A stretch of DNA of 64,000 nucleotides from Mixophyes australis (GCA_036250195.1 JAVHZZ010000066.1:310001-374000); one strand, 5' to 3'. Shown: positions 21,358 to 33,337, counted from the stretch's first letter. Notes: generated from the sequence alone by a model not told the origin. Program-made: numbers and translations.

Positions 21358-22151
21358 TAGATGACTGGTTTTCATATCAATTTTTAGACATCATCTAATC
21401 CATCCTCTTGAGGTGTGGGGTGCCTCTGATCCAATTACCTTCATGCCTATCAATGGTGAGTTTAGTTTGTTCTAGACAGTTTTACTCAACTTCATACTTT
21501 GGAAATCCAATTTAGCAACTGGTTGCAGAGGTAAATATATTGGACAGACTGTGGAAACCAAATTAGTATTAAAATTGCTCTCCCTGTTCCTACCTTGTAG
21601 TTACGCTACCAAAACGGACTTTCTAAAAAGTGTCCTACGAAGCCAAGTCCATGAATAAAGCCTGTGCACAAGCATTTATTCTTGTATTGTTGCCAAAAAC
21701 CAATTCCATATGCAATGGCAGCTAAATGTTTCCTGAGTATAGTGTCTCCCTAGAAAAAACAAGTTCACAGGAAGAAAAATAAACTGCTCTACACCATTTC
21801 AGCTATCCAAGTGTCCCTCCGCTTTTTTTTTTTTTTTTTTTTTAAGTGTGAAAATTTTTTGGACTCCATCATTGTCCCATTTCACCATGAATATGTGAAC
21901 TAGATTTATCATTTTGGAAACCTGCATTGTTTTGCTATGGGCAAGGTCGATTTTTACCTATGTAACCAGAGCACTGTTAGGGTAAAGAAAAGAAAGTATG
22001 TTGATTTTGACATGAAGACTTGCAGCAGCATTCTGTTAACATGAGCTGAGATTGTAATAGACTTTTTTCTTTAACTAAACAGAAAAGAAACAAAGTTTCT
22101 ACTACAAGTTTACCAATTTAGGATTGCCTTAGATAATGAAGAAAGAGCAAG

Positions 22152-22223
22152 TAGCAGAGGATGGTTTCGATCCATCGACCTCTGGGTTATGGGCCCAGCA
22201 CGCTTCCGCTGCGCCACTCTGCT
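22152..22223 (-). tRNA. tRNA-iMet-CAT: Initiator tRNA-Met (CAT)
   Basis: Unit 24 (21635-22734, 1100 bp), duplicate of unit 18. Gene identical to consensus. Confidence 0.97.
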
Positions 22224-22383
22224 AGTCATGCAATGTTTGTTGACTCCTGAAGGTTTGAGGCAACCAAGAAAAGAACCAATATTTATTTTTGTTGGTTGGC
22301 AGATAAAGAACAGTAATGATATGTCATGAAATTTATCCGTAATAATGCATTTCAGCCCATGTCATGAACACACGCTGCAAGTT

Positions 22384-22409
22384 GTCTCTGTGGCGCAATT
22401 GGTTAGCGT

Positions 22410-22450
<41 letters not shown>

Positions 22451-22457
22451 CGGGACG
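22384..22457 (+). tRNA. tRNA-Asn-GTT: tRNA-Asn, acceptor-stem variant
   Basis: Unit 24. A67 to C at 22451, giving the U6-C67 mismatch inherited with unit 18. Confidence 0.9.
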
Positions 22458-23246
22458 TAGATGACTGGTTTTCATATCAATTTTTAGACATCATCTAATC
22501 CATCCTCTTGAGGTGTGGGATGCCTCTGATCCAATTACCTTCATGCCTATCAATGGTGAGTTTAGTTTGTTCTAGACAGTTTTACTCAACTTCATACTTT
22601 GGAAATCCAATTTAGCAACTGGTTGCAGAGGTAAATATATTGGACAGACTGTGGAAACCAAATTAGTATTAAAATTGCTCTCCCTGTTCCTACCTTGTAG
22701 TTACGCTACCAAAACGGACTTTCTAAAAAGTGTCCTACGAAGCCAAGTCCATGAATAAAGCCTGTGCACAAGCATTTATTCTTGTATTGTTGCCAAAAAC
22801 CAATTCCATATGCAATGGCAGCTAAATGTTTCCTGAGTATAGTGTCTCCCTAGAAAAAACAAGTTCACAGGAAGAAAAATAAACTGCTCTACACCATTTC
22901 AGCTATCCAAGTGTCCCTCCGCTTTTTTTTTTTTTTTTAAGTGTGAAAATTTTTTGGACTCCATCATTGTCCCATTTCACCATGAATATGTGAACTAGAT
23001 TTATCATTTTGGAAAGCTGCATTGTTTTGCTATGGGCAAGGTCGATTTTTACCTATGTAACCAGAGCACTGTTAGGGTAAAGAAAAGAAAGTATGTTGAT
23101 TTTGACATAAAGACTGGCAGCAGCATTCTGTTAACATGAGCTGAGATTATAATAGTCTTTTTTCTTTAACTAAACAGAAAAGAAACAAAGTTTCTACCAC
23201 AAGTTTACCAATTTAGGATTGCCTTAGATAATGAAGAAAGAGCAAG

Positions 23247-23318
23247 TAGCAGAGGATGGTTTCGATCCATCGACCTCTGGGTTATGGGCCCAGCACGCTT
23301 CCGCTGCGCCACTCTGCT
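23247..23318 (-). tRNA. tRNA-iMet-CAT: Initiator tRNA-Met (CAT)
   Basis: Unit 25 (22735-23829, 1095 bp). Identical to consensus. The ggtttaaggc mark nearby links this unit to rearranged unit 19. Confidence 0.97.
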
Positions 23319-23478
23319 AGTCATGCAATGTTTGTTGACTCCTGAAGGTTTAAGGCAACCCAGGAAAGAACCAATATTTATTTTTGTTGGTTGGCAGATA
23401 AAGAACAGTAATGAAATGTCATGAAATTTGTCCGGAATAATGCATTTCAGCCCATGTCATGAACACACGCTGCAAGTT

Positions 23479-23504
23479 GTCTCTGTGGCGCAATTGGTTA
23501 GCGT

Positions 23505-23545
<41 letters not shown>

Positions 23546-23552
23546 AGGGACG
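23479..23552 (+). tRNA. tRNA-Asn-GTT: tRNA-Asn (GTT)
   Basis: Unit 25. Identical to consensus; upstream gtccggaataatg in place of gtccgtaataatg. Confidence 0.97.
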
Positions 23553-24341
23553 TAGATGACTGGTTTTCATATCAATTTTTAGACATCATCTAATCCATCC
23601 TCTTGAGGTGTGGGGTGCCTCTGATCCAATTACCTTCATGCCTATCAATGGTGAGTTTAGTTTGTTCTAGACAGTTTTACTCAACTTCATACTTTGGAAA
23701 TCCAATTTAGCAACTGGTTGCAGAGGTAAATATATTGGACAGACTGTGAAAACCAAATTAGTATTAAAATTGCTCTCCCTGTTCCTACCTTGTAGTTACG
23801 CTACCAAAACGGACTTTCTAAAAAGTGTCCTACGAAGCCAAGTCCATGAATAAAGCCTGTGCACAAGCATTTATTCTTGTATTGTTGCCAAAAACCAATT
23901 CCATATGCAATAGCAGCTAAATGTTTCCTGAGTATAGTGTCTCCCTAGAAAAAACAAGTTCACAGGAAGAAAAATAAACTGCTCTACACCATTTCAGCTA
24001 TCCATGTGTCCCTCCGCTTTTTTTTTTTTTTTTAAGTGTGAAAATTTTTTGGACTCCATCATTGTCCCATTTCACCATGAATATGTGAACTAGATTTATC
24101 ATTTTGGAAACCTGCATTGTTTTGCTATGGGCAAGGTCGATTTTTACCTATGTAACCAGAGCACTGTTAGGGTAAAGAAAAGAAAGTATGTTGATTTTGA
24201 CATAAAGACTGGCAGCAGCATTCTGTTAACATGAGCTGAGATTGTAATAGACTTTTTTCTTTAACTAAACAGAAAAGAAACAAAGTTTCTACCACAAGTT
24301 TACCAATTTAGGATTGCCTTAGATAATGAAGAAAGAGCAAG

Positions 24342-24413
24342 TAGCAGAGGATGGTTTCGATCCATCGACCTCTGGGTTATGGGCCCAGCACGCTCCCGCT
24401 GCGCCACTCTGCT
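24342..24413 (-). tRNA. tRNA-iMet-CAT: Initiator tRNA-Met, D-loop variant
   Basis: Unit 26 (23830-24924, 1095 bp). One change, 24395 (A20 to G, D loop), outside stems and promoter core; probably functional. Confidence 0.94.
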
Positions 24414-24573
24414 AGTCATGCAATGTTTGTTGACTCCTGAAGGTTTGAGGCAACCCAGGAAAGAACCAATATTTATTTTTGTTGGTTGGCAGATTAAGAA
24501 CAGTAATGAAATGTCATGAAATTTGTCCGGAATAATGCATTTCAGCCCATGTCATGAACACACGCTGCAAGTT

Positions 24574-24599
24574 GTCTCTGTGGCGCAATTGGTTAGTGT

Positions 24600-24640
<41 letters not shown>

Positions 24641-24647
24641 AGGGACG
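24574..24647 (+). tRNA. tRNA-Asn-GTT: tRNA-Asn, D-stem wobble variant
   Basis: Unit 26. C23 to T at 24597 turns G12-C23 into a G-U wobble. Likely tolerated, although the D stem now has two wobble pairs. Also seen in unit 33. Confidence 0.92.
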
Positions 24648-25441
24648 TAGATGACTGGTTTTCATATCAATTTTTAGACATCATCTAATCCATCCTCTTG
24701 AGGTGTGGGGTGCCTCTGATCCAATTACCTTCATGCCTATCAATGGTGAGTTTAGTTTGTTCTAGACAGTTTTACTCAACTTCATACTTTGGAAATCCAA
24801 TTTAGCAACTGGTTGCAGAGGTAAATATATTGGACAGACTGTGGAAACCAAATTAGTATTAAAATTGCTCTCCCTGTTCCTACCTTGTAGTTACGCTACC
24901 AAAACGGACTTTCTAAAAAGTGTCCTACGAAGCCAAGTCCATGAATAAAGCCTGTGCACAAGCATTTATTCTTGTATTGTTGCCAAAAACCAATTCCATA
25001 TGCAATGGCAGCTAAATGTTTCCTGAGTATAGTGTCTCCCTAGAAAAAACAAGTTCACAGGAAGAAAAATAAACTGCTCTACACCATTTCAGCTATCCAA
25101 GTGTCCCTCCGCTTTTTTTTTTTTTTTTTTTTTAAGTGTGAAAATTTTTTGGACTCCATCATTGTCCCATTTCACCATGAATATGTGAACTAGATTTATC
25201 ATTTTGGAAACCTGCATTGTTTTGCTATGGGCAAGGTCGATTTTTACCTATGTAACCAGAGCACTGTTAGGGTAAAGAAAAGAAAGTATGTTGATTTTGA
25301 CATAAAGACTGGCAGCAGCATTCTGTTAACATGAGCTGAGATTGTAATAGACTTTTTTCTTTAACTAAACAGAAAAGAAACAAAGTTTCTACCACAAGTT
25401 TACCAATTTAGGATTGCCTTAGATAATGAAGAAAGAGCAAG

Positions 25442-25513
25442 TAGCAGAGGATGGTTTCGATCCATCGACCTCTGGGTTATGGGCCCAGCACGCTTCCGCT
25501 GCGCCACTCTGCT
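25442..25513 (-). tRNA. tRNA-iMet-CAT: Initiator tRNA-Met (CAT)
   Basis: Unit 27 (24925-26024, 1100 bp). Identical to consensus. Confidence 0.97.
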
Positions 25514-25673
25514 AGTCATGCAATGTTTGTTGACTCCTGAAGGTTTGAGGCAACCCAGGAAAGAACCAATATTTATTTTTGTTGGTTGGCAGATAAAGAA
25601 CAGTAATGAAATGTCATGAAATTTGTCCGGAATAATGCATTTCAGCCCATGTCATGAACACACGCTGCAAGTT

Positions 25674-25699
25674 GTCTCTGTGGCGCAATTGGTTAGCGT

Positions 25700-25740
<41 letters not shown>

Positions 25741-25747
25741 AGGGACG
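25674..25747 (+). tRNA. tRNA-Asn-GTT: tRNA-Asn (GTT)
   Basis: Unit 27. Identical to consensus. Confidence 0.97.
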
Positions 25748-26539
25748 TAGATGACTGGTTTTCATATCAATTTTTAGACATCATCTAATCCATCCTCTTG
25801 AGGTGTGGGGTGCCTCTGATCCAATTACCTTCATGCCTATCAATGGTGAGTTTAGTTTGTTCTAGACAGTTTTACTCAACTTCATACTTTGGAAATCCAA
25901 TTTAGCAACTGGTTGCAGAGGTAAATATATTGGACAGACTGTGGAAACCAAATTAGTATTAAAATTGCTCTCCCTGTTCCTACCTTGTAGTTACGCTACC
26001 AAAACGGACTTTCTAAAAAGTGTCCTACGAAGCCAAGTCCATGAATAAAGCCTGTGCACAAGCATTTATTCTTGTATTGTTGCCAAAAACCAATTCCATA
26101 TGCAATGGCAGCTAAATGTTTCCTGAGTATAGTGTCTCCCTAGAAAAAACAAGTTCACAGGAAGAAAAATAAACTGCTCTACACCATTTCAGCTATCCAA
26201 GTGTCCCTCCGCTTTTTTTTTTTTTTTTTTTAAGTGTGAAAATTTTTTGGACTCCATCATTGTCCCATTTCACCATGAATATGTGAACTAGATTTATCAT
26301 TTTGGAAACCTGCATTGTTTTGCTATGGGCAAGGTCGATTTTTACCTATGTAACCAGAGCACTGTTAGGGTAAAGAAAAGAAAGTATGTTGATTTTGACA
26401 TAAAGACTGGCAGCAGCATTCTGTTAACATGAGCTGAGATTGTAATAGACTTTTTTCTTTAACTAAACAGAAAAGAAACAAAGTTTCTACTACAAGTTTA
26501 CCAATTTAGGATTGCCTTAGATAATGAAGAAAGAGCAAG

Positions 26540-26611
26540 TTGCAGAGGATGGTTTCGATCCATCGACCTCTGGGTTATGGGCCCAGCACGCTTCCGCTGC
26601 GCCACTCTGCT
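26540..26611 (-). tRNA. tRNA-iMet-CAT: Initiator tRNA-Met, A1:U72 pair lost
   Basis: Unit 28 (26025-27122, 1098 bp). One change, 26541 (U72 to A), replaces the A1:U72 pair typical of eukaryotic initiators with an A1-A72 mismatch. The pair matters for eIF2 binding in known initiators, so the product should be impaired at initiation if made. Confidence 0.88.
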
Positions 26612-26771
26612 AGTCATGCAATGTTTGTTGACTCCTGAAGGTTTGAGGCAACCAAGAAAAGAACCAATATTTATTTTTGTTGGTTGGCAGATAAAGAACA
26701 GTATTGAAATGTCATGAAATTTGTCCGTAATAATGCATTTCAGCCCATGTCATGAACACACGCTGCAAGTT

Positions 26772-26797
26772 GTCTCTGTGGCGCAATTGGTTAGCAT

Positions 26798-26838
<41 letters not shown>

Positions 26839-26845
26839 AGGGACG
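26772..26845 (+). tRNA. tRNA-Asn-GTT: tRNA-Asn, D-stem mismatch variant
   Basis: Unit 28. G24 to A at 26796 puts a C11-A24 mismatch in the D stem. The same change is in units 29 and 60. Confidence 0.9.
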
Positions 26846-27639
26846 TAGATGACTGGTTTTCATATCAATTTTTAGACATCATCTAATCCATCCTCTTGAG
26901 GTGTGGGGTGCCTCTGATCCAATTACCTTCATGCCTATCAATGGTGAGTTTAGTTTGTTCTAGACAGTTTTACTCAACTTCATACTTTGGAAATCCAATT
27001 TAGCAACTGGTTGCAGAGGTAAATATATTGGACAGACTGTGGAAACCAAATTAGTATTAAAATTGCTCTCCCTGTTCCTACCTTGTAGTTACGCTACCAA
27101 AACGGACTTTCTAAAAAGTGTCCTACGAAGCCAAGTCCATGAATAAAGCCTGTGCACAAGCATTTATTCTTGTATTGTTGCCAAAAACCAATTCCATATG
27201 CAATGGCAGCTAAATGTTTCCTGAGTATAGTGTCTCCCTAGAAAAAACAAGTTCACAGGAAGAAAAATAAACTGCTCTACACCATTTCAGCTATCCAAGT
27301 GTCCCTCCGCTTTTTTTTTTTTTTTTTTTTTAAGTGTGAAAATTTTTTGGACTCCATCATTGTCCCATTTCACCATGAATATGTGAACTAGATTTATCAT
27401 TTTGGAAACCTGCATTGTTTTGCTATGGGCAAGGTCGATTTTTACCTATGTAACCAGAGCACTGTTAGGGTAAAGAAAAGAAAGTATGTTGATTTTGACA
27501 TAAAGACTGGCAGCAGCATTCTGTTAACATGAGCTGAGATTGTAATAGACTTTTTTCTTTAACTAAACAGAAAAGAAACAAAGTTTCTACTACAAGTTTA
27601 CCAATTTAGGATTGCCTTAGATAATGAAGAAAGAGCAAG

Positions 27640-27711
27640 TAGCAGAGGATGGTTTCGATCCATCGACCTCTGGGTTATGGGCCCAGCACGCTTCCGCTGC
27701 GCCACTCTGCT
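27640..27711 (-). tRNA. tRNA-iMet-CAT: Initiator tRNA-Met (CAT)
   Basis: Unit 29 (27123-28222, 1100 bp), nearly a copy of unit 28 (shared cagtattgaaatg) but with U72 intact. Identical to consensus. Confidence 0.97.
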
Positions 27712-27871
27712 AGTCATGCAATGTTTGTTGACTCCTGAAGGTTTGAGGCAACCAAGAAAAGAACCAATATTTATTTTTGTTGGTTGGCAGATAAAGAACA
27801 GTATTGAAATGTCATGAAATTTGTCCGTAATAATGCATTTCAGCCCATGTCATGAACACACGCTGCAAGTT

Positions 27872-27897
27872 GTCTCTGTGGCGCAATTGGTTAGCAT

Positions 27898-27938
<41 letters not shown>

Positions 27939-27945
27939 AGGGACG
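27872..27945 (+). tRNA. tRNA-Asn-GTT: tRNA-Asn, D-stem mismatch variant
   Basis: Unit 29. G24 to A at 27896, as in unit 28. Confidence 0.9.
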
Positions 27946-28739
27946 TAGATGACTGGTTTTCATATCAATTTTTAGACATCATCTAATCCATCCTCTTGAG
28001 GTGTGGGGTGCCTCTGATCCAATTACCTTCATGCCTATCAATGGTGAGTTTAGTTTGTTCTAGACAGTTTTACTCAACTTCATACTTTGGAAATCCAATT
28101 TAGCAACTGGTTGCAGAGGTAAATATATTGGACAGACTGTGGAAACCAAATTAGTATTAAAATTGCTCTCCCTGTTCCTACCTTGTAGTTACGCTACCAA
28201 AACGGACTTTCTAAAAAGTGTCCTACGAAGCCAAGTCCATGAATAAAGCCTGTGCACAAGCATTTATTCTTGTATTGTTGCCAAAAACCAATTCCATATG
28301 CAATGGCAGCTAAATGTTTCCTGAGTATAGTGTCTCCCTAGAAAAAACAAGTTCACAGGAAGAAAAATAAACTGCTCTACACCATTTCAGCTATCCAAGT
28401 GTCCCTCCGCTTTTTTTTTTTTTTTTTTTTTAAGTGTGAAAATTTTTTGGACTCCATCATTGTCCCATTTCACCATGAATATGTGAACTAGATTTATCAT
28501 TTTGGAAACCTGCATTGTTTTGCTATGGGCAAGGTCGATTTTTACCTATGTAACCAGAGCACTGTTAGGGTAAAGAAAAGAAAGTATGTTGATTTTGACA
28601 TAAAGACTGGCAGCAGCATTCTGTTAACATGAGCTGAGATTGTAATAGACTTTTTTCTTTAACTAAACAGAAAAGAAACAAAGTTTCTACTACAAGTTTA
28701 CCAATTTAGGATTGCCTTAGATAATGAAGAAAGAGCAAG

Positions 28740-28811
28740 TAGCAGAGGATGGTTTCGATCCATCGACCTCTGGGTTATGGGCCCAGCACGCTTCCGCTGC
28801 GCCACTCTGCT
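28740..28811 (-). tRNA. tRNA-iMet-CAT: Initiator tRNA-Met (CAT)
   Basis: Unit 30 (28223-29322, 1100 bp). Identical to consensus. Confidence 0.97.
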
Positions 28812-28971
28812 AGTCATGCAATGTTTGTTGACTCCTGAAGGTTTGAGGCAACCAAGAAAAGAACCAATATTTATTTTTGTTGGTTGGCAGATAAAGAACA
28901 GTAATGAAATGTCATGAAATTTGTCCGTAATAATGCATTTTAGCCCATGTCATGAACACACGCTGCAAGTT

Positions 28972-28997
28972 GTCTCTGTGGCGCAATTGGTTAGCGT

Positions 28998-29038
<41 letters not shown>

Positions 29039-29045
29039 AGGGACG
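28972..29045 (+). tRNA. tRNA-Asn-GTT: tRNA-Asn (GTT)
   Basis: Unit 30. Identical to consensus, unlike its close relatives in units 28 and 29. Confidence 0.97.
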
Positions 29046-29835
29046 TAGATGACTGGTTTTCATATCAATTTTTAGACATCATCTAATCCATCCTCTTGAG
29101 GTGTGGGGTGCCTCTGATCCAATTACCTTCATGCCTATCAATGGTGAGTTTAGTTTGTTCTAGACAGTTTTACTCAACTTCATACTTTGGAAATCCAATT
29201 TAGCAACTGGTTGCAGAGGTAAATATATTGGACAGACTGTGGAAACCAAATTAGTATTAAAATTGCTCTCCCTGTTCCTACCTTGTAGTTACGCTACCAA
29301 AACGGACTTTCTAAAAAGTGTCCTACGAAGCCAAGTCCATGAATAAAGCCTGTGCACAAGCATTTATTCTTGTATTGTTGCCAAAAACCAATTCCATATG
29401 CAATGGCAGCTAAATGTTTCCTGAGTATAGTGTCTCCCTAGAAAAAACAAGTTCACAGGAAGAAAAATAAACTGCTCTACACCATTTCAGCTATCCAAGT
29501 GTCCCTCCGCTTTTTTTTTTTTTTTTTAAGTGTGAAAATTTTTTGGACTCCATCATTGTCCCATTTCACCATGAATATGTGAACTAGATTTATCATTTTG
29601 GAAACCTGCATTGTTTTGCTATGGGCAAGGTCGATTTTTACCTATGTAACCAGAGCACTGTTAGGGTAAAGAAAAGAAAGTATGTTGATTTTGACATAAA
29701 GACTGGCAGCAACATTCTGTTAACATGAGCTGAGATTATAATAGACTTTTTTCTTTAACTAAACAGAAAAGAAACAAAGTTTCTACCACAAGTTTACCAA
29801 TTTAGGATTGCCTTAGATAATGAAGAAAGAGCAAG

Positions 29836-29907
29836 TAGCAGAGGATGGTTTCGATCCATCGACCTCTAAGTTATGGGCCCAGCACGCTTCCGCTGCGCCA
29901 CTCTGCT
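29836..29907 (-). tRNA. tRNA-iMet-CAT: Initiator tRNA-Met, anticodon-stem variant
   Basis: Unit 31 (29323-30418, 1096 bp). Two adjacent changes at 29868-29869 (C40 and C41 to T) turn two of the three initiator G:C pairs (29:41, 30:40) into G-U wobbles. These pairs steer the tRNA to the ribosomal P site, so initiator function may be weakened. Shared with unit 35. Confidence 0.88.
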
Positions 29908-30067
29908 AGTCATGCAATGTTTGTTGACTCCTGAAGGTTTGAGGCAACCCAGGAAAGAACCAATATTTATTTTTGTTGGTTGGCAGATAAAGAACAGTAA
30001 TGAAATGTCATGAAATTTGTCCGTAATAATGCATTTCAGCCCATGTCATGAACACACGCTGCAAGTT

Positions 30068-30093
30068 GTCTCTGTGGCGCAATTGGTTAGCGT

Positions 30094-30134
<41 letters not shown>

Positions 30135-30141
30135 AGGGACG
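30068..30141 (+). tRNA. tRNA-Asn-GTT: tRNA-Asn (GTT)
   Basis: Unit 31. Identical to consensus; 3' flank gactgtttttc gives a T5 stop one base earlier than usual. Confidence 0.97.
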
Positions 30142-30929
30142 TAGATGACTGTTTTTCATATCAATTTTTAGACATCATCTAATCCATCCTCTTGAGGTGT
30201 GGGGTGCCTCTGATCCAATTACCTTCATGCCTATCAATGGTGAGTTTAGTTTGTTCTAGACAGTTTTACTCAACTTTATACTTTGGAAATCCAATTTAGC
30301 AACTGGTTGCAGAGGTAAATATATTGGACAGACTGTGGAAACCAAATTAGTATTAAAATTGCTCTCCCTGTTCCTACCTTGTAGTTACGCTACCAAAACG
30401 GACTTTCTAAAAAGTGTCCTACGAAGCCAAGTCCATGAATAAAGCCTGTGCACAAGCATTTATTCTTGTATTGTTGCCAAAAACCAATTCCATATGCAAT
30501 GGCAGCTAAATCTTTCCTGAGTATAGTGTCTCCCTAGAAAAAACAAGTTCACAGGAAGAAAAATAAACTGCTCTACACCATTTCAGCTATCCAAGTGTCC
30601 CTCCGCTCTTTTTTTTTTTGTAAGTGTGAAAATTTTTTGGACTCCATCATTGTCCCATTTCACCATGAATATGTGAACTAGATTTATCATTTTGGAAACC
30701 TGCATTGTTTTGCTATGGGCAAGGTCGATTTTTACCTATGTAACCAGAGCACTGTTAGGGTAAAGAAAAGAAAGTATGTTGATTTTGACATAAAGACTGG
30801 CAGCAGCATTCTGTTAAAATGAGCTGAGATTGTAATAGACTTTTTTCTTTAACTAAACAGAAAAGAAACAAAGTTTCTACCACAAGTTTACCAATTTAGG
30901 ATTGCCTTAGATAATGAAGAAAGAGCAAG

Positions 30930-31001
30930 TAGCAGAGGATGGTTTCGATCCATCGACCTCTGGGTTATGGGCCCAGCACGCTTCTGCTGCGCCACTCTGC
31001 T
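30930..31001 (-). tRNA. tRNA-iMet-CAT: Initiator tRNA-Met, G18 variant
   Basis: Unit 32 (30419-31418, 1000 bp). One change, 30985 (G18 to A), hits the invariant GG of the D loop, which pairs with the T loop and is part of the A box. This is the same substitution carried by the six 4-bp-deleted copies, without their deletion. Likely weak. Confidence 0.86.
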
Positions 31002-31161
31002 AGTCATGCAATGTTTGTTGACTCCTGAAGGTTTGAGGCAATCCAGGAAAGAAACAATATTTATTTTTGTTGGTTGGCAGATAAAGAACAGTAATGAAAT
31101 GTCATGAAATTTGTCCGGAATAATGCATTTCAGCCCATGTCATGAACACACACTGCAAGTT

Positions 31162-31235
31162 GTCTCTGTGGCGCAATTGGTTAGCGTGTTCGGCTGTTAA
31201 CCTAAAGGTTGGTGGTTCAAGCCCACCCAGGGACG
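31162..31235 (+). tRNA. tRNA-Asn-GTT: tRNA-Asn, anticodon-stem mismatch
   Basis: Unit 32. G41 to T at 31203 puts a C29-U41 mismatch in the middle of the anticodon stem; stability likely lowered. Confidence 0.87.
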
Positions 31236-31359
31236 TAGATGACTGGTTTTCATATCAATTTTTAGACATCATCTAATCCATCCTCTTGAGGTGTGGGGTG
31301 CCTCTGATCCAATTACCTTCATGCCTATCAATGGTGAGTTTAGTTTGTTCTAGACAGTT

Positions 31360-31380
31360 TTACTCAACTGTTCCTACCTT
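31360..31380. other. 94-bp spacer deletion junction (unit 32)
   Basis: tactcaact is joined to gttcctacc at 31369/31370, removing 94 bases present in neighbours (equivalent to 32375-32468 of unit 33). CT is common to both breakpoints. Private to this unit. Confidence 0.88.
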
Positions 31381-31934
31381 GTAGTTACGCTACCAAAACG
31401 GACTTTCTGAAAAGTGTCCTACGAAGCCAAGTCCATGAATAAAGCCTGTGCACAAGCATTTATTCTTGTATTGTTGCCAAAAACCAATTCCATATGCAAT
31501 GGCAGCTAAATGTTTCCTGAGTATAGTGTCTCCCTAGAAAAAACAAGTTCACAGGAAGAAAAATAAACTGCTCTACACCATTTCAGCTATCCAAGTGTCC
31601 CTCCGCTTTTTTTTTTTTTTTTTTTTAAGTGTGAAAATTTTTTGGACTCCATCATTGTCCCATTTCACCATGAATATGTGAACTAGATTTATCATTTAGG
31701 AAACCTGCATTGTTTTGCTATGGGCAAGGTCGATTTTTACCTATGTAACCAGAGCACTGTTAGGGTAAAGAAAAGAAAGTATGTTGATTTTGACATAAAG
31801 ACTGGCAGCAGCATTCTGTTAAAATGAGCTGAGATTGTAATAGACTTTTTTCTTTAACTAAACAGAAAAGAAACAAAGTTTCTACCAAAGGTTTACCAAT
31901 TTAGGATTGCCTTAGATAATGAAGAAAGAGCAAG

Positions 31935-32006
31935 TAGCAGAGGATGGTTTCGATCCATCGACCTCTGGGTTATGGGCCCAGCACACTTCCGCTGCGCCAC
32001 TCTGCT
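31935..32006 (-). tRNA. tRNA-iMet-CAT: Initiator tRNA-Met, D-stem wobble variant
   Basis: Unit 33 (31419-32517, 1099 bp). C23 to T at 31985 gives a G12-U23 wobble. Also found in units 36 and 55. Probably functional. Confidence 0.92.
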
Positions 32007-32166
32007 AGTCATGCAATGTTTGTTGACTCCTGAAGGTTTGAGGCAATCCAGGAAAGAACCAATATTTATTTTTGTTGGTTGGCAGATAAAGAACAGTAAT
32101 GAAATGGCATGAAATTTGTCCGTAATAATGCATTTCAGCCCATGTCATGAACACACGCTGCAAGTT

Positions 32167-32192
32167 GTCTCTGTGGCGCAATTGGTTAGTGT

Positions 32193-32233
<41 letters not shown>

Positions 32234-32240
32234 AGGGACG
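32167..32240 (+). tRNA. tRNA-Asn-GTT: tRNA-Asn, D-stem wobble variant
   Basis: Unit 33. C23 to T at 32190 (G12-U23 wobble), as in unit 26. Upstream repeat altered to atggcatgaa. Confidence 0.92.
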
Positions 32241-33031
32241 TAGATGACTGGTTTTCATATCAATTTTTAGACATCATCTAATCCATCCTCTTGAGGTGTG
32301 GGGTGCCTCTGATCCAATTACCTTCATGCCTATCAATGGTGAGTTTAGTTTGTTCTAGACAGTTTTACTCAACTTCATACTTTGGAAATCCAATTTAGCA
32401 ACTGGTTGCAGAGGTAAATATATTGGACAGACTGTGGAAACCAAATTAGTATTAAAATTGCTCTCCCTGTTCCTACCTTGTAGTTACGCTACCAAAACGG
32501 ACTTTCTAAAAAGTGTCCTACGAAGCCAAGTCCATGAATAAAGCCTGTGCACAAGCATTTATTCTTGTATTGTTGCCAAAAACCAATTCCATATGCAATG
32601 GCAGCTAAATGTTTCCTGAGTATAGTGTCTCCCTAGAAAAAACAAGTTCACAGGAAGAAAAATAAACTGCTCTACACCATTTCAGCTATCCAAGTGTCCC
32701 TCCGCTTTTTTTTTTTTTTTTTTAAGTGTGAAAATTTTTTGGACTCCATCATTGTCCCATTTCACCATGAATATGTGAACTAGATTTATCATTTTGGAAA
32801 CCTGCATTGTTTTGCTATGGGCAAGGTCGATTTTTACCTATGTAACCAGAGCACTGTTAGGGTAAAGAAAAGAAAGTATGTTGATTTTGACATAAAGACT
32901 GGCAGCAGCATTCTGTTAACATGAGCTGAGATTATAATAGACTTTTTTCTTTAACTAAACAGAAAAGAAACAAAGTTTCTACCACAAGTTTACCAATTTA
33001 GGATTGCCTTAGATAATGAAGAAAGAGCAAG

Positions 33032-33103
33032 TAGCAGAGGATGGTTTCGATCCATCGACTTCTGGGTTATGGGCCCAGCACGCTTCCGCTGCGCCACTCT
33101 GCC
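33032..33103 (-). tRNA. tRNA-iMet-CAT: Initiator tRNA-Met, 5' end variant
   Basis: Unit 34 (32518-33614, 1097 bp). Two changes: 33060 (G45 to A, variable loop) and 33103 (A1 to G, giving G1-U72 where initiators have A1:U72). The base just 5' is changed too. Confidence 0.87.
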
Positions 33104-33263
33104 TGTCATGCAATGTTTGTTGACTCCTGAAGGTTTGAGGCAACCCAGGAAAGAACCAATATTTATTTTTGTTGGTTGGCAGATAAAGAACAGTAATGAA
33201 ATGTCATGAAATTTGTCCGTAATAATGCATTTCAGCTCATGTCATGAACACGCGCTGCAAGTT

Positions 33264-33289
33264 GTCTCTGTGGCGCAATTGGTTAGCGT

Positions 33290-33330
<41 letters not shown>

Positions 33331-33337
33331 AGGGACG
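33264..33337 (+). tRNA. tRNA-Asn-GTT: tRNA-Asn (GTT)
   Basis: Unit 34. Identical to consensus; flank cacgcgctgcaag. Confidence 0.97.

Larger units (their letters stand above)
13433..22734. repeat. Tandem duplication with 5.23-kb period
   Basis: Units 15, 16, 17 and 18 (starts 13433, 14529, 15307, 16406) reappear as units 21, 22, 23 and 24 (18663, 19758, 20536, 21635), offset by 5229-5230 bases. Shared private marks include gaatatatg (units 16/22), gggtaatgaaaag and gcaatgatttg (17/23), and the T6-C67 tRNA-Asn variant with aatttatccg (18/24). The pairs differ at only a few bases, for example 15758 (gatacaaag in unit 17) and 22021 (acttgcagc in unit 24). Confidence 0.9.
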
